Shown here in pieces: positions 19,658-29,352 of a stretch of DNA of 64,000 bases (its first letter is position 1; each line of letters starts with the position of its first letter). Origin of the DNA: Pengzhenrongella sp031582905 (GTDB taxonomy: Bacteria > Actinomycetota > Actinomycetes > Actinomycetales > Cellulomonadaceae); contig NZ_CP133990.1 in the NCBI RefSeq assembly GCF_031582905.1, positions 434,001 to 498,000 on the forward strand, in the 5' to 3' direction. Position numbers and translations under genes: made by a program. The notes below the pieces were generated by a model, which made no database searches, had not been told where the DNA came from, and saw only the letters and a program-made list of their open reading frames with translations.

Positions 19658-22600
19658 GCGCCCTCACCGCGGTCGAGATCGCCCGGCTCCTCGAGCGCGA
19701 CCCGCCCACCCCGGACCAGGTCCGGATCATCGAGGCGCCGCTGGAGCCGTTGCTCGTGGTCGCCGGCGCGGGGTCCGGCAAGACCGAGACGATGGCCGCC
19801 CGGGTGGTCTGGCTCATCGCCAACGGGCACGTGGCACCGCACGAGGTGCTGGGGCTGACCTTCACGCGCAAGGCCGCCGCCGAGCTCGGGGACCGCGTCC
19901 GGCTCCGGCTGCGCCGGCTCGTGCGCGCCATGCCCGCCGCCGGCATCCCGCTGCCCGCGGCGTTCGCCGCCGACGGCGAGCGTGCGGGGAGGGGCGGTCG
20001 GGCGGCACCGGGGGTGGTGACCAGCGCGGTGGTGCGGCGACCGGTGGTGGCCTCGACCTGGCCCGGCCCACGGTGTCGACCTACAACTCCTACGCGGCCG
20101 CGATCGTCACCGACCACGCCCTGCGCCTCGGCATCGAGCCCACCTCCCGCCTGCTCGGTGAGGCGGGCCAGTGGCAGCTCGCGCACGAGGTGGTCGAGTC
20201 CTGGGCCGGTGACCTGGACACCGAGGCGGCGACCTCCACCCTGGTCGACGCGGTGCTGTCGCTGTCCGGCGCCCTCGCCGAGCACCTGCGGACGCCCGCC
20301 GAGGCCCGGGCGGAGATCGAGGACCTCGCGGCGGCGATCGGGGAGGTCCCGGACGCCCCGCGCAAGAAGGGGCCGTACGCGGAGGTGGGTGCGCTGGTGC
20401 GCTCGCTCGGTGAGCGCGCGCGCCTGCTCGACGTCGTCGAGGCCTATCACCGGCGCAAGCGCGTCGCCGACGCCATCGACTTCGGTGACCAGGTCGCGAT
20501 CGCTGCGCGGCTGGCCCGTGAGGTCGAGGCGGTCGGGGTCACCGAGCGCGGGCGCTTCCGGGTCGTGCTGCTCGACGAGTACCAGGACACGTCGCACGCC
20601 CAGCTCGAGCTGCTGTCGGCGCTGTTCGGCGGCGGGCACCCGGTGACCGCCGTGGGCGACCCGCACCAGTCGATCTACGGGTGGCGCGGGGCGAGCGCCG
20701 GCGGGCTCGAGCGCTTCCCGCAGCGGTTCCCGCGGGTGATCGACGGCGTGGCCGTGCCGGCGCCCGTGCGCTACCTGTCGACGTCGTGGCGCAACGACCA
20801 CGCGGTGCTCGACGCGGCGAACCACGTCGCCGGACCGTTGCGCGTGCGCCGTGACGCCCCCGGCGACGGTCCCCAGGACGACGGTGCCCAGGACGACGGT
20901 GCCCAGGACGACGGTGCCCAGGACGACGGTGCCCAGGACGACGGTGCCCAGGACGACGGTGCCCAGGGCACGCCGGGCGCCGAATACGCACTCGGCACCG
21001 GGGCCGGTGCCGAGGCAGGGCGCGTGGATGTCCCGCGCCTGGAGGCGGCCCCGCGCGCGGGTGCGGGCACGGTGGTGTCCGTGTACCCGGCGACGGTCGA
21101 GGAGGAGGCCGCCGCCGTCGCGGAGTTCGTGCGCGCTCGCTGGCGACCCGCGGGACGCGGGCCGGGTGGTGGCCGCGTGACCGCTGCGGTGCTCTGCCGC
21201 AAGCGGTCGCAGTTCGACGCCCTGGAGCTCGCGCTGCGGGCGGTGGGGCTGCCGGTCGAGGTGGTCGGCCTCGGCGGTCTGCTGCACACGCCGGAGGTCG
21301 TCGACCTCGTCTCGGTGCTGCGCGCGGCGCACGACCCCTCGCGCGGTGACGCCCTGGTGCGGCTGCTCACCGGCGCCCGGGCGCGGCTGGGCGCGGCCGA
21401 CCTGCACGCGCTGGCGCAGTGGGCCGGTGAGCTCGCGCGGGACGGCGGCGGTCCGGTGCGCGGCGCCGGTGGGGTGGCGACGCAACAGGGCGACGCAGCG
21501 GCCGGTCTGCTCGGCGTCCCGGTTCACGGTCAGGCGACCGCGGAGACGGTGGCCGAGGCGCGCGTCGACGACCCGTCCGGCGACGTCAACCTCGACGCCC
21601 GCGGCGGCGTCGTGGTGGAGGGCGACGTCGTGGACGAGCGCAGCATCGTCGACGCCCTCGACGACCTGCCGCCCCGCGGCTGGCGCAGCCACACCGGACG
21701 CACGCTGACCGACGCCGCCCGAGCCCGGCTGGAGCACCTCGGGGGCCTGCTGCGCACCCTGCGGTCCCACACCTACCTGTCCCTGCCCGAGCTGGTCGGC
21801 GAGGCCGAGCGGCTGCTGGGCCTGGACATCGAGGTCGCAGCCCGGCCCGGACTGAGCCCGGGCCGGGCGCGGGCACACCTGGACGCGTTCCGCGACGTCG
21901 CCGTGCAGTTCAGCGACGGCGCCGACGCACCGACGCTGGGTGCCTTCCTCGCCTGGCTCGACGCGGCGGCGCGGGAGGAGCGCGGACTCGACCGTCCGGT
22001 CACCGAGCCGGACCCCGACGCGGTGCAGCTCATCACCATCCACGCCGCCAAGGGGCTGGAGTGGGACGTCGTCGCGGTCGCGGGGATGACCGACGGCGTC
22101 CTGCCGGCGACGGCGACGTCCGGGCCGCAGGGGCCGGTGGCGAGCGGTTGGCTGACCGGTCTGGGCGTCCTGCCGTACCCGCTGCGCGGCGACGCCGACG
22201 AGCTGCCGGTCCTGGCGATCGAGGCTGCCGTCGACCAGAAGGAGATGGAGTCGCTGCGCAAGCAGTTCCGACGCGACGTCGGGGCGCACGAGGTCGCCGA
22301 GGAGCGCCGGCTCGCCTACGTGGCGATGACCCGCGCCCGGTCGGCGCTGCTGCTGAGCGGGTCGTGGTGGCGGGACCGCAAGGACCCGCAGCCGCCGTCG
22401 ACGTTCCTCGCCGAGCTCGCCCGCGCCGGGCTGGTGCGGCCCGACGGGTGGTCGGACGAGCCCGCGCTCGGCGCGGCGAACCCCCGCACCGCCGAGCCGC
22501 TCGCGCAGGTCTGGCCCACCGACCCGTTCGGCAGCGGCCCGCGGCGTGCCCACGTCACGGCGGCGGCCGCGGCGGTCCACGCGGCGCTGTCCGAGGTCGA

Positions 22601-23443
22601 CGGAACCGGCGGGGAGGGCTCCACCCTGTCCCTCGGCCGGCCCGGCGCCGGGTCGCCGTCGACGGACCGGCCCGCCTCGACCCGGCCCGCCCCAGCTCGA
22701 CCTTCCGCCGACGGGCCTGCGGCCGACGGGCCTGCCGACGAGCGCGCCGGGCTGGGCGTCGGCACGGAGCTCTCCCTCGCCCGCACGACCGACCTCTTGC
22801 TCGCCGAGCGGGACCGGCTGCGTGAACCGCGCGCCGACGTCGCGCTGCCCGCGCACCTGTCGGCGTCCGCGGTCGTGCGGCTCGCGGCCGACCGCGACGC
22901 GTTCGCCGAGGCCCTGCGCCGCCCGGTGCCGCTCGAGCCGTCGGTCCAGGCCCGACGGGGGACCGCGTTCCACGCTTGGGTCGAGCGCTACTTCGGCGCC
23001 GCCTCGCTGGTCGACGTCGAGGCGCTGCCCGGTGCCGACGACGACTCGATCGCGGTCGACGCCGACGCCGCGGAGCTGCGCGCGCGGTTCCTCGCGACGC
23101 CGTGGGCGTCGATGCGACCCGCGCCGTCGAGGTCGACATCGAGACCCCGGTCGCCGGCTACGTGCTGCGCTGCCGCGTCGACGCGGTGTTCGAGCAGCCG
23201 GACGGTCGGGTCACGGTCGTCGACTGGAAGACCGGGCGCCCACCGGCCGACGCCGTCGCCTCGCGCGCCCGCGAGGTGCAGCTCGCGGTCTACCGGCTCG
23301 CCTGGTCACGCTGGTCCGGGACGCCGATCGACCGCGTCGACGCGGCGTTCTGCTACGTGGGATCCGGGCAGACCGTGACCCCGGAGCGGCTCCTGGACGA
23401 GGCCGAGATCGAGGCGCTCCTCGACGAGGCTGCGACGGCGTGA
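19654..23443 (+). CDS. adnB: AdnB-like UvrD-family helicase-nuclease subunit, two frame breaks
   Basis: Partner of AdnA; in mycobacteria AdnB is reported to be the leading motor. Walker A VVAGAGSGKTETM at about 33-45, motif Ia LTFTRKAAAELG, motif II VLLDEYQDTSHAQ, motif III GDPHQSIYGWRGA, motif V TIHAAKGLEWDVV and motif VI YVAMTRARSALL. The nuclease domain has LRCRVDAVFE and VTVVDWKTGRPP with REVQLAVYRLA. Frame breaks map to the G4 run at 19991-19994 (Gly/Arg-rich insert after residue 112) and near 23118-23120; two added bases give 1264 codons. A 15-bp minisatellite at about 20868 adds a QDDGA repeat between motif IV and the next conserved block. Confidence 0.86.
20868..20967 (+). repeat. 15-bp minisatellite inside adnB
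   Basis: Seven near-identical 15-base units (GGTGCCCAGGACGAC; the first has a C for the G) in tandem, in frame, encoding repeated Gln-Asp-Asp-Gly-Ala. The unit length is a multiple of 3, so copy-number changes would not break the gene. The acidic insert sits outside the helicase motifs, between NHVAGPLRVRRD and the segment leading to VVSVYPATVEEEA. Confidence 0.95.
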
Positions 23444-23549
23444 CCGGCCGAGGCGTGTGACCGGCGAGGCGTATGGGCGGCTGCGACGGCATGACCGGCG
23501 AGGCGTGGGACCGGCGAGGCGTGGGACCGGCTGCGACGGCGTGACCGGC
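23429..23549 (+). repeat. About 51-bp unit in three copies spanning the adnB stop
   Basis: GCTGCGACGGCGTGACCGGC occurs at 23429, 23480 (one change) and 23530, separated by copies of GAGGCGTG-GACCGGC. The first copy is the last codons and stop of adnB; the others lie between the convergent adnB and phosphotransferase genes. It looks like local triplication by slippage. Confidence 0.85.
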
Positions 23550-23569
23550 GACGGTCCGCGCGAGGAGGC

Positions 23570-24508
23570 TCAGGCGAGCGACGGCTCGGTGTCCGCCGCC
23601 CGGGTGTGCTCGTCGAGCTCCTCGAGCATCTGCACCGCGTCCGCGACCACGCTCGGATCCCCGGCGCGCACGCCGTACAGCAGCCATCGGGCCAGCGCGA
23701 GCTCCCCGGCGAGCAGGGCGCGGTCGAGCAGGTGCGGGTCGGTGAGCTCGGTGCGGCGCAGCTGGTACGCCTCCAGGATCGACTCGACGGCGTCCTCCGG
23801 TGCGGCGACGACGAGCCACGCGAGGTCGTCGGCGGGGTCGGCGACCTGAGTGTCACCCCATGCCAGCACGCCGGTGATCGAGACGCCGTCGCTGAGCACG
23901 TGCTCGGCGCTGAGGTCGCCGTGCACGACGGTCGGCTGGAAGCGCCACATCGCGACATCCTCCAGGCGCTCCTCCCACCGGCGCAGCAGCGCGGGCGGCA
24001 CCTTGCCGGTGCGGGCTGCCTCGTCCAGCTCGGCGAGCCGGCGGGCCCGGTAGGACTCCGCGTCGTACGTCGGGAGCCCCGCGTTCTCGACCAGGTCGAC
24101 CGGCAGCTCGTGGAGCGCGGCGATCGCGCGACCCAGCGAGGCAGCAAGACCAGGTCCCGCGGCCAGGGCGTCGATCCGCAGCGGCCGGCCGGCGACCTCA
24201 CGGTGCACGACCGCACGGCCGCCCTCCGGCAGGTGCGCGAAGCCGGCGGGGCGGGGCGCCTGGAAGGGCACGCGACCGGCGTCGACGTGCTCGGCGAGCA
24301 GCTCGAGCAGGGCAGTCTCGGCCTCGAGCGTGGCGCCCGCGGCGGGGGTGACCGGTGCCCGGACCACCCAGCGGCGCCCCTGGGCGTCGATGACGACGGC
24401 GACGTCGTGGTCTCCGCCGGTCTGCGCAGGGCGCCGGACGTCGAAGGCATCCATCCCGGGGATGGCCACCGTCGCCAGGGCGGCGAGCGCGAACGGAGAA
24501 CGAGGCAC
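23570..24508 (-). CDS. Aminoglycoside/macrolide phosphotransferase-family kinase
   Basis: 312 residues with the APH-type kinase fold. Visible elements: VVHREVAGRPLRIDAL in the hinge area, the catalytic loop VVHGDLSAEHVL (HGDxxxxN-type with His replacing the Asn) and the metal-binding ITGVLAWGDTQVADPADDLAWL, where GDTQ stands where IDWxx usually is. Such proteins phosphorylate antibiotics, sugars or maltose-like substrates; no resistance can be inferred. GTG 24508 (VPRSPFALAALA) is the start typical of the family; the open frame extends further upstream but not as protein. Lies opposite to its neighbours adnB and nudC. Confidence 0.82.
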   Translation of the reverse strand: MPRSPFALAALATVAIPGMDAFDVRRPAQTGGDHDVAVVIDAQGRRWVVRAPVTPAAGATLEAETALLELLAEHVDAGRVPFQAPRPAGFAHLPEGGRAVVHREVAGRPLRIDALAAGPGLAASLGRAIAALHELPVDLVENAGLPTYDAESYRARRLAELDEAARTGKVPPALLRRWEERLEDVAMWRFQPTVVHGDLSAEHVLSDGVSITGVLAWGDTQVADPADDLAWLVVAAPEDAVESILEAYQLRRTELTDPHLLDRALLAGELALARWLLYGVRAGDPSVVADAVQMLEELDEHTRAADTEPSLA

Positions 24509-24586
24509 GGCGTAGAGCGTAAGCGGCGTGGACGCCGATCCGGCGCCCCGGCGCGGGTGTGTCACGTCCGGGTTAGCGTGACGTCC

Positions 24587-25618
24587 GTGAACTGGTCCGA
24601 GATGCCCCTGGCCCGCGCCACCGTCGACCGCGCGGCCGAGCGCCGGACCGACCCCGACCTCGTCGCGCACCTGCGCGCCGACCCGACCACCCGGGTGGTC
24701 CTCGTCCGGGGCGCGACGGTTGCGACCGTCGGTGCCAGTGCCAGTGCCAGTGCCAGTGCCGGTGCTGGTGGTGGTGTCCGGCTCGACCTGCTCGAGCCGG
24801 ACGACGCCGACGGCCTGGACCCGGCCGAGGAGGGATGGCTCTTCCTCGGCGCCGACGCGGACCACGGCTATCTGGCGCGCGTGCTGCCCGACCCACGTCC
24901 CGAACCGGTGCCGCCGGCGGAGCCCGCCGACATGGAGGGCTTCTGGCCACCGCAGGCCGACGAGGACCCCGCCGCGGCCGCCCGCGCGGAGCGGATCGCC
25001 GCCCGCGAATGGTCGCACCTGCGCACGGTCGGCGCGGCCATGCCCGCGCGGGACGCCGGGCTGGGCACCACGGCGGTCGCACTCGCCGCCTGGCACCGCA
25101 GCCACCGGTGCTGCCCCCGCTGCGGGACCCCGACCGTCGTCGGGCAGGCCGGCTGGGTGCGGAGCTGCCCCGCGGACGGTCGGGACCAGTACCCGCGCAC
25201 GGACCCCGCCGTGATCATGGCGGTCGTCGACGACGACGACCGGCTGCTCCTCGGGCACGCGTCGCACTGGCCGGAGCGGCGCTTCTCGACGCTCGCCGGA
25301 TACGTCGAGCCGGGCGAGGGGCTGGAGCAGGCGGTGCGGCGCGAGGTCGACGAGGAGGTCAGCGTCGCGATCGGCGAGGTGACCTACCGCGGCAGCCAGC
25401 CGTGGCCCTTCCCGGCCTCGCTCATGCTCGCGTTCGTCGCCCGCGCCACGACGACGGACATCACGGTCGACGGCGCCGAGGTCACCGAGGCGCGGTGGTT
25501 CACCCGCGCGGAGCTCGCCGCGGCCGCAGGGTCCGGCGAGGTGCTGCTGCCGAGCCGGACGTCCATCGCCCGCGCCCTCATCGAGGAGTGGGCGGGCGCG
25601 CCGCTGCCGGGCGAGTAG
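24587..25618 (+). CDS. nudC: NAD(+)/NADH pyrophosphatase NudC
   Basis: 343-residue Nudix enzyme that cleaves NADH and removes NAD caps from RNA. The zinc ribbon HRCCPRCGTPT...RSCPADG lies at about 182-205, followed by the NudC signature QYPRTDPAVIMAV, the Nudix box GYVEPGEGLEQAVRREVDEEV and the family motif SQPWPFPASLMLAF. GTG 24587 begins VNWSEMPLARATVDR, matching actinobacterial homologues. A Ser-Ala repeat caused by a 6-bp microsatellite interrupts the N-terminal domain near residue 50. Same gene order as Rv3199c between adnAB and the mycoredoxin. Confidence 0.92.
   Translation: MNWSEMPLARATVDRAAERRTDPDLVAHLRADPTTRVVLVRGATVATVGASASASASAGAGGGVRLDLLEPDDADGLDPAEEGWLFLGADADHGYLARVLPDPRPEPVPPAEPADMEGFWPPQADEDPAAAARAERIAAREWSHLRTVGAAMPARDAGLGTTAVALAAWHRSHRCCPRCGTPTVVGQAGWVRSCPADGRDQYPRTDPAVIMAVVDDDDRLLLGHASHWPERRFSTLAGYVEPGEGLEQAVRREVDEEVSVAIGEVTYRGSQPWPFPASLMLAFVARATTTDITVDGAEVTEARWFTRAELAAAAGSGEVLLPSRTSIARALIEEWAGAPLPGE
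24732..24773 (+). repeat. 6-bp microsatellite in nudC
   Basis: Four exact GTGCCA units followed by three decaying ones (GTGCCG, GTGCTG, GTGGTG). In frame it encodes an Ala-Ser/Ala-Gly stretch in the non-catalytic N-terminal domain. Confidence 0.85.
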
Positions 25619-25700
25619 ACCGGCAGCGGCCGCGGGCACCGACCGGCCGGCGTGCAGCGGGACGGCGCCGGTCGCCGGAGCCGAGCGTGCGGCCGAGCCG

Positions 25701-25964
25701 TCAGCTGCCGAGTCGCGCCTTGACGTCGGCGAGCGAGGGGTTGGTGGCCGCGGAGCCGTCGGGGAAGACGACCGTGGGCACCGTCTGGTTGCCGCCGTTG
25801 ACCTGCTCGACGAAGGCCGCCGCCTGCGGGTCCTCCTCGATGTTGACCTCGGTGTAGCCGATCCCGACGGAGTCGAGCTGCGTCTTGAGGCGACGGCAGT
25901 ACCCGCACCAGGTGGTCGAGTACATCGTGATGCTGCCCGGGGCGGGTGTGGCGGTCGTCGTCAT
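25701..25964 (-). CDS. mrx1: Mycoredoxin (glutaredoxin-like)
   Basis: 87-residue thioredoxin-fold protein with the active site TTWCGYCRRLK at about 17-27 and the family's NQTVPTVVFPDG cis-proline loop. Mycoredoxins reduce mixed disulfides with mycothiol, the thiol of actinobacteria; the assignment rests on motif and on its place beside nudC and uvrD2, as for Rv3198A. ATG 25964 has GGAGG 5 bases upstream. Convergent with nudC. Confidence 0.9.
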   Translation of the reverse strand: MTTTATPAPGSITMYSTTWCGYCRRLKTQLDSVGIGYTEVNIEEDPQAAAFVEQVNGGNQTVPTVVFPDGSAATNPSLADVKARLGS

Positions 25965-26059
25965 GGGTCCTCCGTGGTCGGCGCGTGCGTGCGCATCGTG
26001 CCCGAAGGGCCGACGCGGTCGCCAGCACAACCGCGCCGGCGGGCACCGCCATTCCCGGG

Positions 26060-26407
26060 TCAGCGCACGTGGTCGTCCGCGTCGACGGGCGGCAAATCCT
26101 CTGCCGCGCGTGCCGGCCCCGGCGCCGTGGGGGACCACCGCGCAGCCGCGCTCCCGACGCCCGACGCCGCCCCCACCGTCAGGAGGGCGAGTGCGAGGCC
26201 CTGCCGCTGCGCCCGGAGCTCCGTGCACTGGAGCAGCGCGTCGGTGTCCACGGCGCCGTCGGGGCCGAGGCCCTGGCCGACGAACGCCGACCCGCAGGAG
26301 AAGAAGAAGCCGGGCAGCGGGGCGAACCCGGCCACCAGGCCGCCGGCGACGAGTGCGGCACTCGCGGCGTACGCCGCTCGGTGCAGGGCGGACCGTGGGG
26401 TCGTCAT
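26060..26407 (-). CDS. Small two-segment membrane protein, unknown
   Basis: 115 residues, not recognised. Two hydrophobic segments (AAYAASAALVAGGLVAGFAPLPGF region, split here) at about 12-37 and QGLALALLTVGAASGVGSA at about 70-88, separated by a loop with two Cys (SCGSAF and LQCTE) that would lie outside the membrane and could form a disulfide. The C-terminal 30 residues are polar. ATG 26407 gives MTTPRSALHR. Lies between the mycoredoxin and uvrD2, divergent from uvrD2. Confidence 0.6.
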   Translation of the reverse strand: MTTPRSALHRAAYAASAALVAGGLVAGFAPLPGFFFSCGSAFVGQGLGPDGAVDTDALLQCTELRAQRQGLALALLTVGAASGVGSAAARWSPTAPGPARAAEDLPPVDADDHVR

Positions 26408-26559
26408 GACGCGGACCGTAGCGGCCGCCACCCGGCGGCGGGCGGATTCGGTGGTCGGCGGCAGGTGCGGTCTGCTGTCCGGCTCCGGCCGGGCGTGCAG
26501 CACCGGGGAACGGGGACGTGTGTCGGTCCGTGTGGGTGGCGGCTGGGAAGATCGTGCCG

Positions 26560-28544
26560 ATGTCCGCCGACGAGATCCTCGAAGCCCTCGACCCCGACCA
26601 GCGGGAGGTCGCCCTCGCGCTGCGCGGGCCCGTCTGCGTGCTCGCCGGCGCCGGTACCGGCAAGACGCGGGCGATCACGCACCGCATCGCCTACGGGGTG
26701 CGCACCGGCGTCTACACGCCGACCACGGTGCTGGCTGTCACGTTCACCGCGCGCGCCGCGGGGAGATGCGGACCCGGTTGCGTGAGCTCGGCGTCGTCGG
26801 CGTGCAGGCCCGCACGTTCCACGCCGCGGCGCTGCGCCAGCTGGGGTTCTTCTGGCCGAAGGTCGTCGGCGGGGCGCCGCCCCGCATCCTGGAGCACAAG
26901 GCGCCCGCCGTCGCCGACGCCGCCGGGCGCCTGTCCCTGTCGGTCGACCGGATCGCGATCCGCGACCTCGCGAGCGAGATCGAGTGGGCCAAGGTGTCCC
27001 TCGTCACCGCCGACGACTACGTGCGTGCGACGACCGCCGTCGACCGCCCCGCGCCCGCCGGCTTCGACCGGCAGACGGTCAGCCGGCTGCTGGCGCGGTA
27101 CGAGGACGTGAAGACCGAGCGCGGCGTCATCGACTTCGAGGACGTGCTGCTCATGCTGGCCACCATGCTCGGCGATCGCGGTGACGTCGCCGAGACGGTG
27201 CGTGCGCAGTACCGGCACTTCGTGGTCGACGAGTACCAGGACGTCTCCCCGCTGCAGCAGTACCTGCTCGACCAGTGGCTGGGTGGTCGCGACGAGCTCT
27301 GCGTGGTCGGCGACCCCAGCCAGACGATCTACTCCTTCACCGGTGCGACCCCGCACCACCTGCTGACGTTCCCGAGCGTGCATCCCACGGCCCAGGTGGT
27401 CCGGCTGGTCCGCGACTACCGCTCCACGCCGCAGGTGGTCGGCCTGGCGAACCGGGTCATCGCCCAGCGCGGACGCCGCGGGGCGCCGGCGCTCGAGCTC
27501 GTCGCCCAGCGTCCGTCGGGTCCTCCGGTCCGCTTCACCGCCTACGACGACGACGAGTCGGAGGCGGCCGGCGTCGCCGCTCGCGTCGCACGTCTGATCG
27601 CGAGCGGCACGCGGACGAGCGAGGTCGCGGTGCTGTACCGGACGAACGCGCAGTCGGAGGCCTTCGAGCAGGCCCTGGCGGCCGCGGGGGTCGGCTACCT
27701 CGTGCGCGGGGGCGAACGGTTCTTCGCCCGCCGCGAGGTCCGCGAGGCGATCGTCCTCCTGCGCGGCGCGGGACGGTCCGCGGACGCCGACACCCCCATG
27801 CCGCAGATCGTGCGCGACGTCCTGCTCTCGGTCGGCTGGTCGACGGAGCCGCCCGCGGCCCGCGGGGCGGCCCGCGAGCGTTGGGAGTCGATGCAGGCGC
27901 TGGTGGCGCTCGCCGACGACCTCGCAGGCCGGCAGGGGGCCTCGTTCGCGGACCTGCTCGCCGAGCTCGACGAGCGCGCCGCCGCCCAGCACGCCCCGAC
28001 GGTCGAGGGGGTCACGCTCGCGTCGTTGCACGCCGCGAAGGGCCTGGAGTGGGACGCCGTGTTCCTCGCCGGCATGAGCGAGGGCCTCATGCCCATCTCG
28101 CTCGCGGAGACCGACGAGGCCGTCGCCGAGGAGCGGCGCCTGCTGTACGTGGGCATCACCCGCGCCCGCGAGCACCTCGAGGTCTCCTATGCGCGGTCCC
28201 GCAATCCTGGCGGTCGCGCGTCGCGACGGCGCACACGCTTCCTCGACGGGCTCTGGCCGGAGGACGGCCCGCGCCGGCGCACCGGTGGAGCCGCGGGGCG
28301 CCCGCTGCTGACCGGGGAGTACGACGAGGCGCTGCTCGCGGCGCTCAAGGACTGGCGCGCGCAGGTCGCGGCGGAGGTGGACCGGCCCGCGTTCACCGTG
28401 GTGTCCGATGCTGTGCTCGCGGCCGTCGCCGAGACGCGTCCGGCCTCCATGGCGGACCTCGCCCGGATCAAGGGCATCGGCCCCCTCAAGCTCGATCAGT
28501 ACGGCTCGTCGTTGCTCGCGCTCGTGTCCGGCCGGACGCGCTGA
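26560..28544 (+). CDS. uvrD2: UvrD2-type SF1 helicase with HRDC domain, frameshifted
   Basis: 3'-5' DNA helicase; UvrD2 is characteristic of actinobacteria and carries an HRDC domain. Walker A LAGAGTGKTRAITHRIAYG at about 28, motif II VVDEYQDVSPLQQYL, motif III GDPSQTIYSFTGA, motif V SLHAAKGLEWDAVF, motif VI YVGITRAREHLEVS. The HRDC-like end (LKDWRAQVAAEV, LARIKGIGPLKLDQYG) covers the last 80 residues. The frame breaks in the G4 run at 26760-26763: TFTARAAG joins EMRTRLRELGVVGV when one G is added, giving 661 residues. ATG 26560 (MSADEILEALDPDQ) is the start. Confidence 0.88.
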
Positions 28545-28608
28545 CCTGCAGCGACGCGCCGCGGGGCGACGCGGTGGGACGACGTCAGGCATCCGGCGGA
28601 TAAATCGC

Positions 28609-28638
28609 TTGTGTCCCCTGATCGGGCGGGTCTACCTT
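28609..28638 (+). promoter_or_regulatory. Predicted whiB7 promoter
   Basis: TTGTGT and TACCTT are separated by 18 bases; an AT-rich patch (ATAAATCGC) sits directly before the -35 box, which is the known hallmark of WhiB7/WblC-activated promoters and implies autoregulation. It lies about 70 bases before the upstream ORF. No experimental start site is available. Confidence 0.6.
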
Positions 28639-28706
28639 CATCGGTGTCCGAGGTCGAGAGCGCGCGCCGTAACGGTGCGGGCGTAGGGAGTGAGGAGGCG
28701 GGAGTG

Positions 28707-28862
28707 ATGGAGAAGAACACGTATGTCCAGGCGGCTCTCGTCGCCGACCGGGCACGGCGCATGCCGGTGCCCACCCTCGCCGGACTCCGGGGCGGAGCTG
28801 TGCCCTTCGACAGCTCCTTCCTCGCCCGCGACTCCGCTCACCCCAGGATCCTCATGGTCTGA
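28707..28862 (+). CDS. whiB7 leader upstream ORF (51 codons)
   Basis: Leader peptide starting MEKNTYVQAALVADRARR and ending HPRILMV. GGAGG and GGGAG lie close ahead of ATG 28707. The stop is 14 bases before the terminator hairpin, so ribosome position on this ORF can decide whether the terminator folds. In mycobacteria and Streptomyces, ribosome-stalling antibiotics switch on whiB7/wblC in this way; here it is inferred from the arrangement. The peptide itself probably has no other job. Confidence 0.75.
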   Translation: MEKNTYVQAALVADRARRMPVPTLAGLRGGAVPFDSSFLARDSAHPRILMV

Positions 28863-28876
28863 CCCGACCAGATCCA

Positions 28877-28914
28877 GGCCGCGGAGTCCGTCACGGAACC
28901 GCGGCCTTTCTCTT
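28877..28914 (+). terminator. whiB7 attenuator (intrinsic terminator)
   Basis: Perfect 9-bp outer stem AGGCCGCGG/CCGCGGCCT with a second inner hairpin TCCG-TCA-CGGA in its loop, followed by TTTCTCTTTG, a rare T-rich tract in this GC-rich DNA. It lies 90 bases before the whiB7 GTG and after the upstream ORF, so it would stop transcription unless a stalled ribosome prevents folding. Confidence 0.85.
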
Positions 28915-29004
28915 TGTCCGGACGTCGTCCGGGGAGAGGTGTCACGGCCACCGCGTCGGACCCCGCCTCACCCCGTACCGACGCCAGGACAACAGGAGGA
29001 CATC

Positions 29005-29352
29005 GTGCGGCAGAGCATGCTGCTCGACGCAGACCAGGGCGGATCCGGACCCTGGCCGGCCACCGTGGCCGACCCGACCCAGGACCGCCGCGACTTCGAC
29101 GAGATGGTCGCCGGCCTCGTGCCGTGCCGGAACAACGACCCCGAGCTGTGGTTCGCCGAGCAGACCGCGCGGGTCGAGCAGGCGAAGGCGCTGTGCCGGG
29201 AGTGCCCGCTGGTCGCCGGGTGCCTCGCGGGTGCCCTCGAACGTGAGGAGCCGTGGGGCGTCTGGGGCGGCGAGGTGTTCGTCGGCGGCGTCGTCGTCGC
29301 GACGAAGCGGGGCCGGGGACGTCCGCGCAAGGACGCGTCACCGGCCGCCTGA
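29005..29352 (+). CDS. whiB7: WhiB7 transcription factor
   Basis: 115-residue Fe-S regulator that binds the primary sigma factor and activates intrinsic antibiotic-resistance genes. Four cluster cysteines are visible: LVPC at about 43, ALCREC at about 66-69 and AGC at about 75. The sigma-binding turn EEPWGVWGGE follows, then the AT-hook RGRGRPRKD that distinguishes WhiB7 from other WhiB proteins. GTG 29005 has AGGAGG 5 bases upstream. It is preceded by an attenuation leader. The 3' end overlaps the convergent ThiF-like gene by 15 bases. Confidence 0.93.
   Translation: MRQSMLLDADQGGSGPWPATVADPTQDRRDFDEMVAGLVPCRNNDPELWFAEQTARVEQAKALCRECPLVAGCLAGALEREEPWGVWGGEVFVGGVVVATKRGRGRPRKDASPAA

Noticed and set aside
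20868..20967. CRISPR array
   Set aside because: Direct tandem 15-bp units without spacers, lying in frame inside a helicase gene.
19581..22973. 1130-codon open frame opposite adnB
   Set aside because: Low-complexity Arg/Gly/Val text and repeated VVLGT from the minisatellite; no family resemblance.
23570..24508. Antibiotic resistance gene (macrolide phosphotransferase)
   Set aside because: The fold matches the APH superfamily, but the HGD loop and metal motif deviate and the substrate cannot be inferred.
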